The translations under genes and the position numbers were made by a program. The notes beneath the pieces were generated by a model. It saw only the letters and a list, made by a program, of their open reading frames with translations, ran no database searches and had not been told where the DNA came from. From contig NZ_BOPH01000021.1 in NCBI RefSeq assembly GCF_016863655.1, positions 26,041 through 90,040 of the forward strand: a DNA stretch of 64,000 nt, in the 5' to 3' direction. The stretch is from Virgisporangium ochraceum (lineage in GTDB: Bacteria; Actinomycetota; Actinomycetes; Mycobacteriales; Micromonosporaceae). Below are positions 24,605-33,556 of the stretch, one piece after another; position 1 is the first letter of the stretch; every line of letters starts with the position of its first letter.

Positions 24605-26137
24605 TTACAGGTTCGACTTGATGACCTTGCCGCTCGCGTTGCGCGGCAGGGCCGCCACGAACTCGACGCTGCGCGGCACCTTGAAGTTCGCGAGCCGCTC
24701 GCGGCACCACGCGGTGATGTCCGCCTCGGTCGCCGACCGGCCGTGGCGCAGAACCACGACCGCGCGGCCGACCTCGCCGAGGCGCTCGTCGGGCGCGCCG
24801 ACGACGGCCGCCTCGGCGACCGCCTCGTGGTGGGCGAGCACCTGCTCGATCTCGGCCGGGTAGACGTTGAACCCGCCGGAGATGTACATGTCCTTGAGCC
24901 GGTCGGTGATCTTCAGGTAGCCGCGCTCGTCGATCACGCCGATGTCGCCGGTGTGCAGCCAGCCGTCCTTGTCGATGGCCGCCGCGGTGGCGTCGGGGTC
25001 GTCGAGGTAGCCGACCATGACGTTGTAGCCGCGGATGAGGACCTCGCCGGGCTCGCCGACCAGGGAACCACCGTCGGCGTCCACCACCGCGATCTCCACG
25101 CCGGGAACCGGTCCCCCGCATGTGTTCGCGACGGTCTCCGCCGTGTCGTCGGGCAGGCACATCGTCGCGGTGCCCGCCGTCTCGGTGAGCCCGTACGCGG
25201 TGAGCACGCGCTCCAGGGTCAGCTCGGCGTGCAGCCGTTCGATCAGCGCCACCGGCACCGTGGTGGCGCCGGTGACCGCGACCCGCAGGCTACTGAGGTC
25301 GAACCGCGAACGGGAGGGGTGGTTGAGGATCGAGGTGTACAGCGTCGGCGGTCCCGGCATCACGGTGATCCGCTCGCGCTCGATCAGCGCGAGCGAGGTG
25401 TCGACGTCGAACACCGGCTGCGGCACGATCGTGGCGCCGCGCAGCAGGCACGCGAGCACGCCGGCCTTGTAGCCGAACGTGTGGAAGAACGGGTTCACGA
25501 GCAGGTACCTGTCGCCGGTCGTGAGACCGGCGAGGTCGCTCCACGTCGTGTAGAGGGCGATCGCCTGCGCGTGGGTGAGCATCGCGCCCTTCGGGTTGCC
25601 GGTGGTGCCCGAGGTGAAGAAGATGTCGCTGACGTCCGCCGGGTCGATCGCGTCGGCCCGCGCGGCGACGGTGTCGGTGGTGACGCGCGCGCCGCCGGCC
25701 ACGAACTCTTCCCAGTCGTTGGTGAGCACGGTCGTTTCCAGGTGCGGAACGTCCTGTGTGGACAGCATCCCGACGTAGTCGTTGTCGAGGAACCCGCTGA
25801 CGGTGACGAGCAGCCTGGCCTTCGTCCGGTTGAGGATGTACGCCGCCTCGGCGCCCTTGTAGCGGGTGTTCAACGGGACCAGCACCGCGCCCGCGCGCAC
25901 CGCGCCGAGCGCGGCGACGATCCACCGCCATCCGTTGGGCGCCCAGACCGCCACCCGGTCGCCCGGTTCGACGCCGGCGGCCACCACCGCCCGGGCGAAC
26001 CCGTCGATGTGACCGGCCAGCTCCGCGAAGCGGATGCGCGTGTCTCCGTCGACAATGGCCTCACGGTCGCCGTACGCGGCCGCCGCGGCCTCGACCAGGG
26101 CGGGCAGCGTTCCTGCGGAGAGCGGATCGGGCTGCAC
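24605..26137 (-). CDS. fadD3: FadD3, HIP-CoA synthetase
   Basis: 510 aa. Close match to Rv3561: NTRYKGAEAAYIL, DIFFTSGTTGNPKGAMLTHAQ, NPFFHTFGYKAGVLACL, MPGPPTLYTSILNHPSR, TAYGLTET, DRLKDMYISGGFNVYPAEIE and NASGKVIKSNL. FadD3 activates the indanedione propionate HIP; the product is the KstR2 inducer. Start GTG 26137 was chosen because a TAAGCT -10 sits exactly 7 nt upstream, mirroring the divergent thiolase, so the mRNA is probably leaderless. Readings from 26185 cross the palindrome and collide with the opposite gene. Confidence 0.88.
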   Translation of the reverse strand: MQPDPLSAGTLPALVEAAAAAYGDREAIVDGDTRIRFAELAGHIDGFARAVVAAGVEPGDRVAVWAPNGWRWIVAALGAVRAGAVLVPLNTRYKGAEAAYILNRTKARLLVTVSGFLDNDYVGMLSTQDVPHLETTVLTNDWEEFVAGGARVTTDTVAARADAIDPADVSDIFFTSGTTGNPKGAMLTHAQAIALYTTWSDLAGLTTGDRYLLVNPFFHTFGYKAGVLACLLRGATIVPQPVFDVDTSLALIERERITVMPGPPTLYTSILNHPSRSRFDLSSLRVAVTGATTVPVALIERLHAELTLERVLTAYGLTETAGTATMCLPDDTAETVANTCGGPVPGVEIAVVDADGGSLVGEPGEVLIRGYNVMVGYLDDPDATAAAIDKDGWLHTGDIGVIDERGYLKITDRLKDMYISGGFNVYPAEIEQVLAHHEAVAEAAVVGAPDERLGEVGRAVVVLRHGRSATEADITAWCRERLANFKVPRSVEFVAALPRNASGKVIKSNL

Positions 26138-26143
26138 GGTTGG

Positions 26144-26177
26144 CAGCTTACCAAGCGAATGCTTGCTTGGTAAGCTG
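26144..26177. promoter_or_regulatory. Wide palindrome with two mirror-image leaderless promoters (fadD3 / thiolase)
   Basis: CAGCTTACCAAGC and GCTTGGTAAGCTG are perfect 13-bp arms around an 8-nt spacer. Each arm holds TAAGCT, a good TANNNT -10, placed exactly 7 nt from a start codon (GTG 26137 leftwards, ATG 26184 rightwards). The half-sites ACCAAG/CTTGGT are those of KstR2, but 10 nt apart instead of 2, so KstR2 itself may not be the ligand. Confidence 0.8.
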
Positions 26178-26183
26178 TCGGGC

Positions 26184-27326
26184 ATGACCGTCGCTTACCT
26201 GGTGGACGCGCTGCGCACCCCGGTCGGCCGGCGCGGCGGCGCGCTGGCCGGCGTCCACCCCGCCGACCTCGGGGCACACGTGCTGCGGGCGCTGGTCGAC
26301 CGCACCGGCATCGACCCGGCCACCGTCGACGACGTGATCTTCGGCTGCGTCGACACCATCGGCCCGCAGGCCGGCAACATCGCCCGCACCTCGTGGCTCG
26401 CGGCCGGGCTGCCCGAGGAGGTTCCCGGGGTCACCGTCGACCGGCAGTGCGGCTCGTCGCAGCAGGCCGTCCACTTCGCCGCGCAGGCCGTCCTGTCCGG
26501 AACGGCCGACCTCGTGGTCGCCGGCGGCGTGCAGAACATGAGCATGGTGCCGATCGCCTCGGCGATGACGGCGGGCGGCCACTCCGGTCCCTTCGCGGGA
26601 TCCGTCGGCTGGAGCGAGCGCTACGGCGACCAGGAGATCTCGCAGTTCCGCGCCGCCGAGCTCATCGCCGCGAAGTGGGACCTGTCGCGCGAGGAGATGG
26701 AGGAGTTCGCGCTCGGCAGCCACCAGCGCGCGGTGCTCGCGACCATGGAGGGCCGCTTCGCCCGCGAGATCGTGCCGGTCGGCTCCTTCGACACCGACGA
26801 GGGTCCGCGCCGCGACACCTCCCTCGACAGGATGGCGAAGCTGCCGACGCTCTCCGAGGGCGGACGGGTCACCGCCGCCCTGGCGAGCCAGATCTCCGAC
26901 GGCGCCGCCGCCCTCCTCGTCGCCTCGGAGCAGGCGGTCGCCCGGTACAACCTCAAGCCCCGGGCGGCGGTACGACACCTCGGAGTGCGGGCCGCCGACC
27001 CGGTCTACATGCTCACCGGTCCCATCCCCGCCACCCACCGTGCGCTGGAACGCAGCGGCCTCACCGTCGACGACATCGACCTGGTCGAGATCAACGAGGC
27101 GTTCGTGCCGGTGGTCCTCGCCTGGCAGCGCGAGCTCGGGTTCGACCTCGCGCGGGTCAACGTCAACGGCGGCGCGGTCGCGTTGGGCCACCCGCTCGGC
27201 GCCACGGGTGCGAAGCTGATGACGACGCTGCTGCACGAGCTCGAACGCACCGGCGGACGCTACGGCCTGCAGACCATGTGCGAGGGCGGGGGAACCGCGA
27301 ATGTCACCATCATCGAACGCGTCTGA
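26184..27326 (+). CDS. Acetyl-CoA acyltransferase (thiolase), FadA5-like
   Basis: 380 aa, ATG 26184. Catalytic Cys in [17 protein letters not shown] (about 88), His in [15 protein letters not shown] and Cys in [12 protein letters not shown]. The middle region ([35 protein letters not shown]) resembles thiolases of steroid side-chain degradation more than FadA6. It shares a symmetric promoter with fadD3 and overlaps the next SDR by 26 nt. Whether it acts on side-chain or ring products is not decidable here. Confidence 0.83.
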   Translation: MTVAYLVDALRTPVGRRGGALAGVHPADLGAHVLRALVDRTGIDPATVDDVIFGCVDTIGPQAGNIARTSWLAAGLPEEVPGVTVDRQCGSSQQAVHFAAQAVLSGTADLVVAGGVQNMSMVPIASAMTAGGHSGPFAGSVGWSERYGDQEISQFRAAELIAAKWDLSREEMEEFALGSHQRAVLATMEGRFAREIVPVGSFDTDEGPRRDTSLDRMAKLPTLSEGGRVTAALASQISDGAAALLVASEQAVARYNLKPRAAVRHLGVRAADPVYMLTGPIPATHRALERSGLTVDDIDLVEINEAFVPVVLAWQRELGFDLARVNVNGGAVALGHPLGATGAKLMTTLLHELERTGGRYGLQTMCEGGGTANVTIIERV

Positions 27327-28068
27327 TGTGGACGGTCGCGCCGTCCTGGTGACCGGCGGCAGCCGCGGCATCGGCCGCACCATCGCGGCACGCTTCGCGG
27401 CCGCCGGGGCCCGGGTGCTCGCCTGCTCGCGCCGCGAACCGGCGGTCGCTGTTCCCGGCGTCGAGTTCCTTTCCGGTGACGTGCGTGAGCCCGACGTCGC
27501 CACCTCGCTCGTCGACGAGGCGGTGCGCCGCTTCGGCCGCCTCGACGTGGTGGTGAACAACGCCGGCGGCGGCCCGTCGGTGCCGGCCGCGGACGCGTCC
27601 CCGAACCTGGTGACCTCGGTGGTGCGGCTCAACCTCCTGGCGCCGTTCTTCGTCGCCCAGGCCGCCAACGCCGTGATGCGCGCCCAGGACGGCGGCGGCC
27701 TGATCATCAACATCGGCAGCGTGTCGGCCACCGACCCGGTTCCCGGCACGGCGGCCTACGCCGCGGCCAAGGCCGGCCTGTCGGTGCTGACCCGCGCGCT
27801 CGCCGTGGAGTGGGCCCCGGCCGTGCGCGTGGTCGAGGTGATGGCCGGCCTGGTCCGCACGGAGGAGAACGGGCACCACTACGGCAACGAGGAGACGCTG
27901 TCCGCCGTCGACGCCACCGTCCCCCTGGGCCGCATGGCCACCCCCGACGACATCGCCGACGCGTGCCTCCTCCTGTGCTCCCCGTTGGCCACCTACCTGA
28001 CCGGCACCACCCTGCGAGTCGACGGCGGCGGCCAACTCCCCGCCTTCACCACCCTGACCACCCGCTGA
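27301..28068 (+). CDS. Short-chain dehydrogenase, Rv3549c-like
   Basis: 255 aa, ATG 27301 inside the end of the thiolase gene; GTG 27328 is an alternative start. TGGSRGIG, ACSRREP, NNAGGGPS, catalytic S-VSATDPVPGTAAYAAAK, and a C-terminal LLCSPLATYLTGTTLRVDGGGQLPAF. Position and type fit the SDRs that accompany KstR2 genes in mycobacteria. The stop lies in a bidirectional terminator hairpin. Confidence 0.8.
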   Translation: MSPSSNASDVDGRAVLVTGGSRGIGRTIAARFAAAGARVLACSRREPAVAVPGVEFLSGDVREPDVATSLVDEAVRRFGRLDVVVNNAGGGPSVPAADASPNLVTSVVRLNLLAPFFVAQAANAVMRAQDGGGLIINIGSVSATDPVPGTAAYAAAKAGLSVLTRALAVEWAPAVRVVEVMAGLVRTEENGHHYGNEETLSAVDATVPLGRMATPDDIADACLLLCSPLATYLTGTTLRVDGGGQLPAFTTLTTR

Positions 28069-28099
28069 CCCCCGCCGCCGCGGGGGCGCGGGGTCAGCG
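28063..28099. terminator. Bidirectional terminator overlapping both convergent stop codons
   Basis: CGCTGACCCC (28063-28072) pairs perfectly with GGGGTCAGCG (28090-28099), with a GC-rich inner stem. The left arm contains the SDR stop (TGA 28066-28068). The right arm contains the stop of the convergent FadE (28094-28096). Confidence 0.75.
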
Positions 28100-29077
28100 T
28101 AGGGCGGGGGTGGCCAGTTCGCGGCGTAGGGTCACCGGGTCGCCGGCCAGGAGGCGGTTGGCCGTGGCGCGCTTGAAGTAGCGGTGGGCGTCGTGCTCCC
28201 AGGTGAAGCCGATGCCACCGAACAGCTGGATGCACTCGCCGGTCACCGTGTACGCGGCCTCCGTCGCCACGAGCTTGGCCACGGTCGCGGCCACCGGGAA
28301 CTCGTCGGTGCCGGCCACCCGCACCGCGTACCAGGCGCTCGACGTCGCCGCCTCCAGCCGCACGGTCAGGTCGGCCACCCGGTGCCGCAGCGCCTGGAAC
28401 GTCGCCAGCGGCGCGCCGAACTGCTCCCGCGTCCTCAGGTGCTCCACGGCCGCCGCCAGCGCGGCCCGCGCCACCCCGACCGACTCCACCGCCAGCCCCG
28501 CCCGCAGCAGGCTCGACGCGTGCCCGCCCGACGAACCGACCCGCGACGCCGGTGCGCCGTCGAACGACAGGGAAGCCTGCGACCGCGTCTGGTCGAGGGT
28601 CGGGTGGACGGTGCGGGTGGCGGGCCCGAGCGGCACCGCGAACAGTCCCCCCGCGCAGGCGACGACCGCCACGTCGGCGCGGTCGCCGTCGAGCACGTGA
28701 GAGGCCGTGCCGTCGACGCGGTACGCGTCGCCGTCGGCCGTGGCGCGCAGGTCGCCGAACGCCAGCGTCGCCACCGCAGAGCCGGACGCCAGGTCGGGCA
28801 GCAGGGCGGCGCCCGCCGGCGTCGTCGCGTCGATGGCCGCCGTCGCGGTCGTGGTCGCGAGCAACGGGACCGGCGTGAGCGCGGCACCGGTCTCCTCCAG
28901 CGCGACCGCGACCTCCACCAGCGACGCGCCGAAACCGCCGTGCTTGTCCGGGACGACGAGCGCGGTCAGCCCGAGCTCGTCGACCATCTTCGACCACAGC
29001 CGGTCGTCGGCCCGGTCGAGCAGCCGACGCACGGCCGCGCGCAGGTCCCGTTGCTCGTCGGTGAACGTGAAGTCCAC
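28094..29077 (-). CDS. Acyl-CoA dehydrogenase, FadE33-type small subunit
   Basis: 327 aa, GTG 29077, 3 nt after the fadE30 stop. N-terminal FTFTDEQRDLRAAVRRLL, flavin/substrate region EHLRTREQFGAPLATFQALRHRVADL, and ECIQLFGGIGFTWEHDAHRYFKRA. In that last segment the residue usually serving as catalytic base in short FadE subunits is not obvious, as expected for the helper subunit of a heterotetramer. The partner may be FadE30 or the FadE31-like protein. Low-complexity Ala/Thr segment at about 75-95. Confidence 0.78.
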   Translation of the reverse strand: MDFTFTDEQRDLRAAVRRLLDRADDRLWSKMVDELGLTALVVPDKHGGFGASLVEVAVALEETGAALTPVPLLATTTATAAIDATTPAGAALLPDLASGSAVATLAFGDLRATADGDAYRVDGTASHVLDGDRADVAVVACAGGLFAVPLGPATRTVHPTLDQTRSQASLSFDGAPASRVGSSGGHASSLLRAGLAVESVGVARAALAAAVEHLRTREQFGAPLATFQALRHRVADLTVRLEAATSSAWYAVRVAGTDEFPVAATVAKLVATEAAYTVTGECIQLFGGIGFTWEHDAHRYFKRATANRLLAGDPVTLRRELATPALR

Positions 29078-29080
29078 GCC

Positions 29081-30211
29081 TCACCCCCGCCCGACGCGGC
29101 CGAGGACGTGGTTGGCGACGATGTTCCGCTGCACCTCGTTGGACCCGCCGTAGATGGTGTCGGCGCGGGTGAACAGGAACAGCCGCTGCGCCGCCGACAG
29201 CTCGTACGGCTCGCCCTCGGCCAGGGTCGCCGCCGCGCCCTGCACGTCCATCGCCAGCTCGCCCAGCCGCTGGTGCCACGGTGCCCACAGGAGCTTCGCC
29301 ACCGAGGGCTCGATGCCCGGGCCGGTGGCGCTGAGCGTGCGCAGGGCCTGGTGGCGCAGCGTTTGCAGCCCCACCCACGCGTCGACGATCCGGTCGGTCC
29401 ACAGTGGATCGTCGAGCAGGCCGCGGTCACGCGCCACCGCCACGATCTCGTCGAGCTCGCGGGCGAACCCGATCTGCTGCCCGAGCGTCGCGATGCCGCG
29501 CTCGAACGCGAGCGTGCCGGTGGCGACCCGCCAGCCGTCACCGGGCGCGCCGACGATGTTGCCGGCCTCGGTGACGGCGCCGTCGAAGAAGACCTCGTTG
29601 AACTCCGAGGTTCCGGTCAGCTGGACGATCGGCCGCACCGACACCCCCGGCTGGCGCATCGGCACCAGCAGGTACGACAGCCCGCGGTGCCGCGTCGAGC
29701 CCGGTTCGGTGCGGCAGAGCACGAAGCACCAGTCGGCCAGGTGCGCCAGCGACGTCCACACCTTCTGGCCGGTGACGCGCCAGACGTCGCCGTCCAACGT
29801 GGCCCTGGTCTGTACGGCGGCCAGATCGCTGCCGGCGCCCGGCTCCGAGTAGCCCTGGCACCACAGCTCCTCGGCCCGCGCGATCGGCGGGAGGAACCGC
29901 TCGCACTGCTCCGGTGTGCCGTAGGCGATCAGCGTCGGCGCGAGCAGGTACTCGCCGATGTGGCTCAGCCGCCCCGGTCCGCCCGCGCGGGCGTACTCCT
30001 CGAAGAACGCCACCTGGGTCGCGACGTCGGCACCGGCACCGCCGTGGGTGGTCGGCCAGCCGAGGCCGATCCAGCCGGCGGCGCCGAGCGCCTTCTCCCA
30101 CCGCACGCGCAGCTCGACGTTCTCGTGCTCGCGGCCGGGTCCGCCGGTTCCGGCCAACGCGGCGAACTCACCGGTGAGGTTGGCGGCGAGCCACTCGCGG
30201 AACTCCTCCAT
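29081..30211 (-). CDS. fadE30: FadE30 acyl-CoA dehydrogenase
   Basis: 376 aa, start ATG 30211, 1 nt from the upstream SDR stop. Very close to Rv3560c: EEFREWLA.NL.GEFAAL, GGPGREHE, GWP..HGG, LWCQGYSEPGAGSDLA, GQKVWTSLAHL..WCFVL, GTSEFNEVFFD, GDGWRVA.GTL.FERG..TLGQQI, and LFTRADTIYGGSNE.QRNI. FadE30 acts on the HIP-CoA side chain in the described pathway. The gene sits in an LLM-SDR-fadE30-FadE33 operon. Confidence 0.88.
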   Translation of the reverse strand: MEEFREWLAANLTGEFAALAGTGGPGREHENVELRVRWEKALGAAGWIGLGWPTTHGGAGADVATQVAFFEEYARAGGPGRLSHIGEYLLAPTLIAYGTPEQCERFLPPIARAEELWCQGYSEPGAGSDLAAVQTRATLDGDVWRVTGQKVWTSLAHLADWCFVLCRTEPGSTRHRGLSYLLVPMRQPGVSVRPIVQLTGTSEFNEVFFDGAVTEAGNIVGAPGDGWRVATGTLAFERGIATLGQQIGFARELDEIVAVARDRGLLDDPLWTDRIVDAWVGLQTLRHQALRTLSATGPGIEPSVAKLLWAPWHQRLGELAMDVQGAAATLAEGEPYELSAAQRLFLFTRADTIYGGSNEVQRNIVANHVLGRVGRG

Positions 30212-30212
30212 G

Positions 30213-31163
30213 TCAGGCCCCGGGGCCCGCGCCCGCGGAGGCGGGCGCATCAGACACAGCCCCGTACACCGGGACAGGGGGAGGCGCGTCCGCGATCAGC
30301 TTGTGCACCACGTCTCCCAGCTCCGCCGGGTCCCACCGCCGGCCGGCGTCGACCGGCGGGCCGTGCCGCCAGCCGTCGGCGAGGCTCACCTGTCCCCCGC
30401 TCACCTCGAACACCCGGCCCGTGACCGCCGCCGATCCCGAGCTGCCCAGCCACACCACGAGCGGCGACACGTTCTCCGGCGCCATCGCGTCGAACCCTTC
30501 CGCCGGCGCGCGCATCATGTCGGCGAACACCGTCTCCGTCATCGGGGTGCGGGCGCTCGGCGCGATCGCGTTCACGGTGACGCCGTAGCGCGCCAGCTCG
30601 ACGGCCGCCACCTGGGTGAGGGCCACGATGCCGGCCTTCGCCGCGGCGTAGTTCACCTGGCCGACGCTACCGAACAACCCGGCGCCGGAACTGGTGTTGA
30701 CGACCCGCGCCGCGGCCGGGCTTCCGGCCTTGGCCCGGTCGCGCCAGTAGGCCGCCGCGTGCCGCATCGGCGCCGCGTGACCCTTGAGGTTGACCCGCAC
30801 CGCGGCGTCCCACTCCTCCTCGGTGACGCTGACGAGCATGCGGTCGCGGGCGAGGCCGGCGTTGTTCACCAGCGTGTCGAGCCCGCCGAACGTGGTCACC
30901 GCGAAGCGGACGAGCGAGGCGGCGAACTCCCAGTCGGCGACGTCGCCGGGGCACGCTGACGCGGTCCCGCCGCTGTTCTCCACAGTGGACACGACGGCGG
31001 CCGCGGCGTCCGCGGACAGATCGTTGACGACGACGCGGGCCCCGGCGGCGGCGAACGCCAGCGCGTGCGCCCGCCCGATGCCCTGCCCGGCACCGGTGAC
31101 GACCACCACCCGGTCGGCACAGATGCCCGGTCCGCCGGTGCCCTCCCGCGAGAGTCCGGTCAC
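30213..31163 (-). CDS. Short-chain dehydrogenase, Hsd4A/17beta-HSD4-like
   Basis: 316 aa, GTG 31163 (GTGA overlap with the LLM gene). VVVVTGAGQGIGRAHALAFAAAGARVVVNDLS and NNAGLARDRMLVSVTEEEWDAAVRVNLKGHAAPMRHA are the hallmarks of the multifunctional beta-oxidation/17beta-HSD type 4 SDR branch. The catalytic Y-x3-K is in GSVGQVNYAAAK. It has a longer C-terminus than other SDRs here. Probable 3-hydroxyacyl-CoA dehydrogenase of a steroid intermediate. Confidence 0.82.
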   Translation of the reverse strand: MTGLSREGTGGPGICADRVVVVTGAGQGIGRAHALAFAAAGARVVVNDLSADAAAAVVSTVENSGGTASACPGDVADWEFAASLVRFAVTTFGGLDTLVNNAGLARDRMLVSVTEEEWDAAVRVNLKGHAAPMRHAAAYWRDRAKAGSPAAARVVNTSSGAGLFGSVGQVNYAAAKAGIVALTQVAAVELARYGVTVNAIAPSARTPMTETVFADMMRAPAEGFDAMAPENVSPLVVWLGSSGSAAVTGRVFEVSGGQVSLADGWRHGPPVDAGRRWDPAELGDVVHKLIADAPPPVPVYGAVSDAPASAGAGPGA

Positions 31164-32008
31164 GGGAGCAGCTCCTTCCGGTAGCGCAGCACGCGTTTCT
31201 CCGTTCCCGCGAGGTCGGTCATGTCGGTCCGGATCACGACGCGGGAGACGCCCAGCGCCGCCAGTTCCCCGAGCTCCGCCGCGGTGCGCGGCGCCCGCGC
31301 GGTGACCTCGACGCCGGCCGGGTCGCGACCGACCGCCGCGCACTCCCGCCGGAGGACGTCGAGCAGGCCGGCGAGGCCCGCCGCGTCGACGCCGAGCGGG
31401 TAGAAGCCGTCGCCGAACCGGGCGGCGCGACGGGCGGCGGCGGCGCTGTGCCCGCCCACGACCACCCGCACGCCGGTCGGACGCGCCGGACGCGGCATCG
31501 AGTGCACACCGCGGAAGCGGACGAACTCACCGTCGAATGTGGACGGTGTGTCCCTCCACAGTGCACGCATCGCGGCCAGGTACTCGTCGGCGCGGCGGCC
31601 ACGGTGCTCGAACGGGACCCCCACCGCGTCGTACTCCTCGCGCAGCCACCCCACGCCGACGCCCGCGAGCAGGCGGCCGCCGCTCAGCACGTCGATCGTG
31701 GACAGCCGCTTCGCGAGGTGCACGGGGTTGTGCAGCGGCAGGATCAGCATCGCCACGCCGAGCTTCAGGGTGGTGGTGTGCGCGGCGGCGAACGTCAGCC
31801 AGTGCAACGGGTCGGGCACGTCGTCGGCCGGTCCGAGGCTCATCACGCCGCTCGGGTCGTACGGGTACACGGGCGCGTACTCCCCCGGCACCACCACGTG
31901 CTCGACCGTCCACACCGACTCGCAGCCGAGGCCCTCCAGCAGCCGCACGAACGCCGCCGCGGCGCGGGGGTCGGTACCCGCGGTCGGCGACATGACACCG
32001 AGGTCCAC
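31160..32008 (-). CDS. LLM-class (F420-dependent) oxidoreductase
   Basis: 282 aa, GTG 32008. Luciferase-like TIM barrel with WTVEHVVVPGEYAPVYPY, LGVAMLILPLHNPVHLAKRLSTIDVLSGGRLLAGVGVGWLREEYDAVGVPFEHRG and GGHSAAAARRAARFGDGFYPLG, typical of the Rv3520c-type F420 enzymes found in actinobacterial sterol clusters. F420 use is a family inference. A TAGGGT -10 lies 6 nt before the GTG within the wide palindrome, so the mRNA is likely leaderless. Confidence 0.82.
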   Translation of the reverse strand: MDLGVMSPTAGTDPRAAAAFVRLLEGLGCESVWTVEHVVVPGEYAPVYPYDPSGVMSLGPADDVPDPLHWLTFAAAHTTTLKLGVAMLILPLHNPVHLAKRLSTIDVLSGGRLLAGVGVGWLREEYDAVGVPFEHRGRRADEYLAAMRALWRDTPSTFDGEFVRFRGVHSMPRPARPTGVRVVVGGHSAAAARRAARFGDGFYPLGVDAAGLAGLLDVLRRECAAVGRDPAGVEVTARAPRTAAELGELAALGVSRVVIRTDMTDLAGTEKRVLRYRKELLP

Positions 32009-32017
32009 GCCTGGACC

Positions 32018-32039
32018 CTACCAAATGCTTGCTTGGTAG
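32018..32039. promoter_or_regulatory. Wide palindrome 2 (LLM oxidoreductase / SDR)
   Basis: CTACCAA and TTGGTAG are perfect arms around an 8-nt spacer. It shares the exact 15-mer TACCAAGCAAGCATT with the palindrome at 26144-26177. TAGGGT (leftward) and TAGCGA (rightward) each stand 6 nt from the start codons GTG 32008 and ATG 32049. Confidence 0.75.
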
Positions 32040-32048
32040 CGATACCGT

Positions 32049-32801
32049 ATGGAGGTGCTGCTCGACTTCTCCGCCCGCACCGGGGCCGCCCTCGTGGTGG
32101 GCGCCACCGGCGGCATCGGGTCCGCCGTCGCGCGCCGGCTCGCCGCCGCCGGAAGCGCGCTTAACCTCACCTACCGCGGCGACCGCGCCGGGGCCGAGGC
32201 CCTCGCGTCGGACCTGTCGGCGCGCGCCTGGCAGGTCGACCTCACCGACGCGGACGCGACCGCCCGGGCCGTCGAGGAGATGGGCGAGCTCCACACGGTG
32301 GTCTACGCCGCCGGCCCGCACGTGCCGATGGTCCACCTGAGCCGGGTGACGCCGGAGCAGTTCCGCACCCAGGTCACCGCCGACGTCCTCGGTTTCTTCC
32401 ACCTCGTGGCGGCGGTGCTGCCGGTGCTGCGGAGCAGCCGCGGCGGCCTGGTCGCGGTCACCACGGCCGCGACCCGGCGCCACCCGGTGCGCGACGGCCT
32501 GTCGGCGGCGCCGAAGGGCGCGATCGAGGCGCTGGTGCGCGGCATCGCCGCCGAGGAGGGCCGGTTCGGCGTGCGCGCCAACTGCGTCGGCCCGGGCATG
32601 ACCACCGACGGCATGGCCGTACGCCTCATCGCGAGCGGCGACCTCGACGACCGCGCCCTCGACGCGGCGCGCGGCAACATCCCGCTGCGCCGCTTCGGCA
32701 CCGCCGACGACGTCGCCGCGGCGGTGTGCTTCCTCGCCAGCGACGAGGCCGCGTACATCACCGGCCAGAAACTCGACGTCGACGGCGGCTACGGCGTCTG
32801 A
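32049..32801 (+). CDS. Short-chain dehydrogenase/reductase
   Basis: 250 aa, ATG 32049. VGATGGIG cofactor loop and the ending FLASDEAAYITGQKLDVDGGYGV are standard. The usual NNAG reads YAAGPHV, and the catalytic tyrosine position in TRRHPVRDGLSAAPKGAIEALV has no Y-x3-K: the segment reads G-LSAAPK. The lysine is kept but the tyrosine is missing, so activity may be altered. It has a one-gene rightward transcript from the shared palindromic promoter. Confidence 0.75.
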   Translation: MEVLLDFSARTGAALVVGATGGIGSAVARRLAAAGSALNLTYRGDRAGAEALASDLSARAWQVDLTDADATARAVEEMGELHTVVYAAGPHVPMVHLSRVTPEQFRTQVTADVLGFFHLVAAVLPVLRSSRGGLVAVTTAATRRHPVRDGLSAAPKGAIEALVRGIAAEEGRFGVRANCVGPGMTTDGMAVRLIASGDLDDRALDAARGNIPLRRFGTADDVAAAVCFLASDEAAYITGQKLDVDGGYGV

Positions 32802-32821
32802 AGCCGTCAGGCCTCAGACCG

Positions 32822-33556
32822 TCATTGGGGCTGAACCTCGGCCTCGACCTCTTCCAGCTCGACGCCGACCGCATGCTGGTACGCCCGGTCCAGCGCGCGC
32901 CCGCCGCCCTCCTCCGTGGCCACGACGGCCCCCCGGATCAGCACGTATCCGCGGTCGATCACGCGCCGCGACGCGCCCAGTGCCGGTTCGGCCATCACCA
33001 CGGCCACGCCCTCGCGGGCCAGCCCGGCGACCGTGTCGGCCAGCTCCCGCACGATCAGCGGTGCCAGCCCGGTCATCATCTCGTCGAGCAGCAGGACCCG
33101 CGGCGAGCCCATCAGGGCGCGCGTCACCACCAGCATCTGCTGCTCTCCGCCGGACAGCACGCCGACCAGGCTGCGCAGCCGCGTCCGCAGGATCGGGAAC
33201 CGGTCGATCGCCTCGTCGACCGCCGAGCGGGGCAGCCTCAGCAGCTCGGCCATCACCTGGAGGTTGTCGGCCACGTTCAGCCGGGGGAACAGCTGGCGCC
33301 CCTGCGGCACGATCGCGATGCCCGCGCGGGCCCGGGCCGCCGGCTTCATGCCGCTGACGTCGTCGCCGTCCAGAAAGATCTTTCCGGACGAGGGGACCGA
33401 GCCGTACGCGGCCAGCAGCAGGCTGCTTTTCCCCGCGCCGTTCGGCCCGACGAGCGCCGTGACCTTGCCGCCCGGGACGGCGAGGTCCACACCGGACAGT
33501 GCGCTGGAGTGTCCATACCGGACGGTGAGCCCCTCGACCCTCAGCTCATGCGCCAT
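32822..33556 (-). CDS. Liv-type ABC importer ATPase (LivF-like)
   Basis: 244 aa from ATG 33556, overlapping the LivG-like gene by 11 nt. Walker A GPNGAGKSS, Q-loop IVPQGRQLFP, signature LSGGEQQ, and Walker B VLLLDEMMTGLAP. The last differs from the usual DEPS by DEMM, while the catalytic Glu is present. The H-loop position reads AEPALGA, where LivF proteins usually have EQ. It is the last gene of the importer operon. The substrate is not leucine by context: an operator of KstR2 type precedes the operon, suggesting a steroid-derived acid. Confidence 0.85.
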   Translation of the reverse strand: MAHELRVEGLTVRYGHSSALSGVDLAVPGGKVTALVGPNGAGKSSLLLAAYGSVPSSGKIFLDGDDVSGMKPAARARAGIAIVPQGRQLFPRLNVADNLQVMAELLRLPRSAVDEAIDRFPILRTRLRSLVGVLSGGEQQMLVVTRALMGSPRVLLLDEMMTGLAPLIVRELADTVAGLAREGVAVVMAEPALGASRRVIDRGYVLIRGAVVATEEGGGRALDRAYQHAVGVELEEVEAEVQPQ

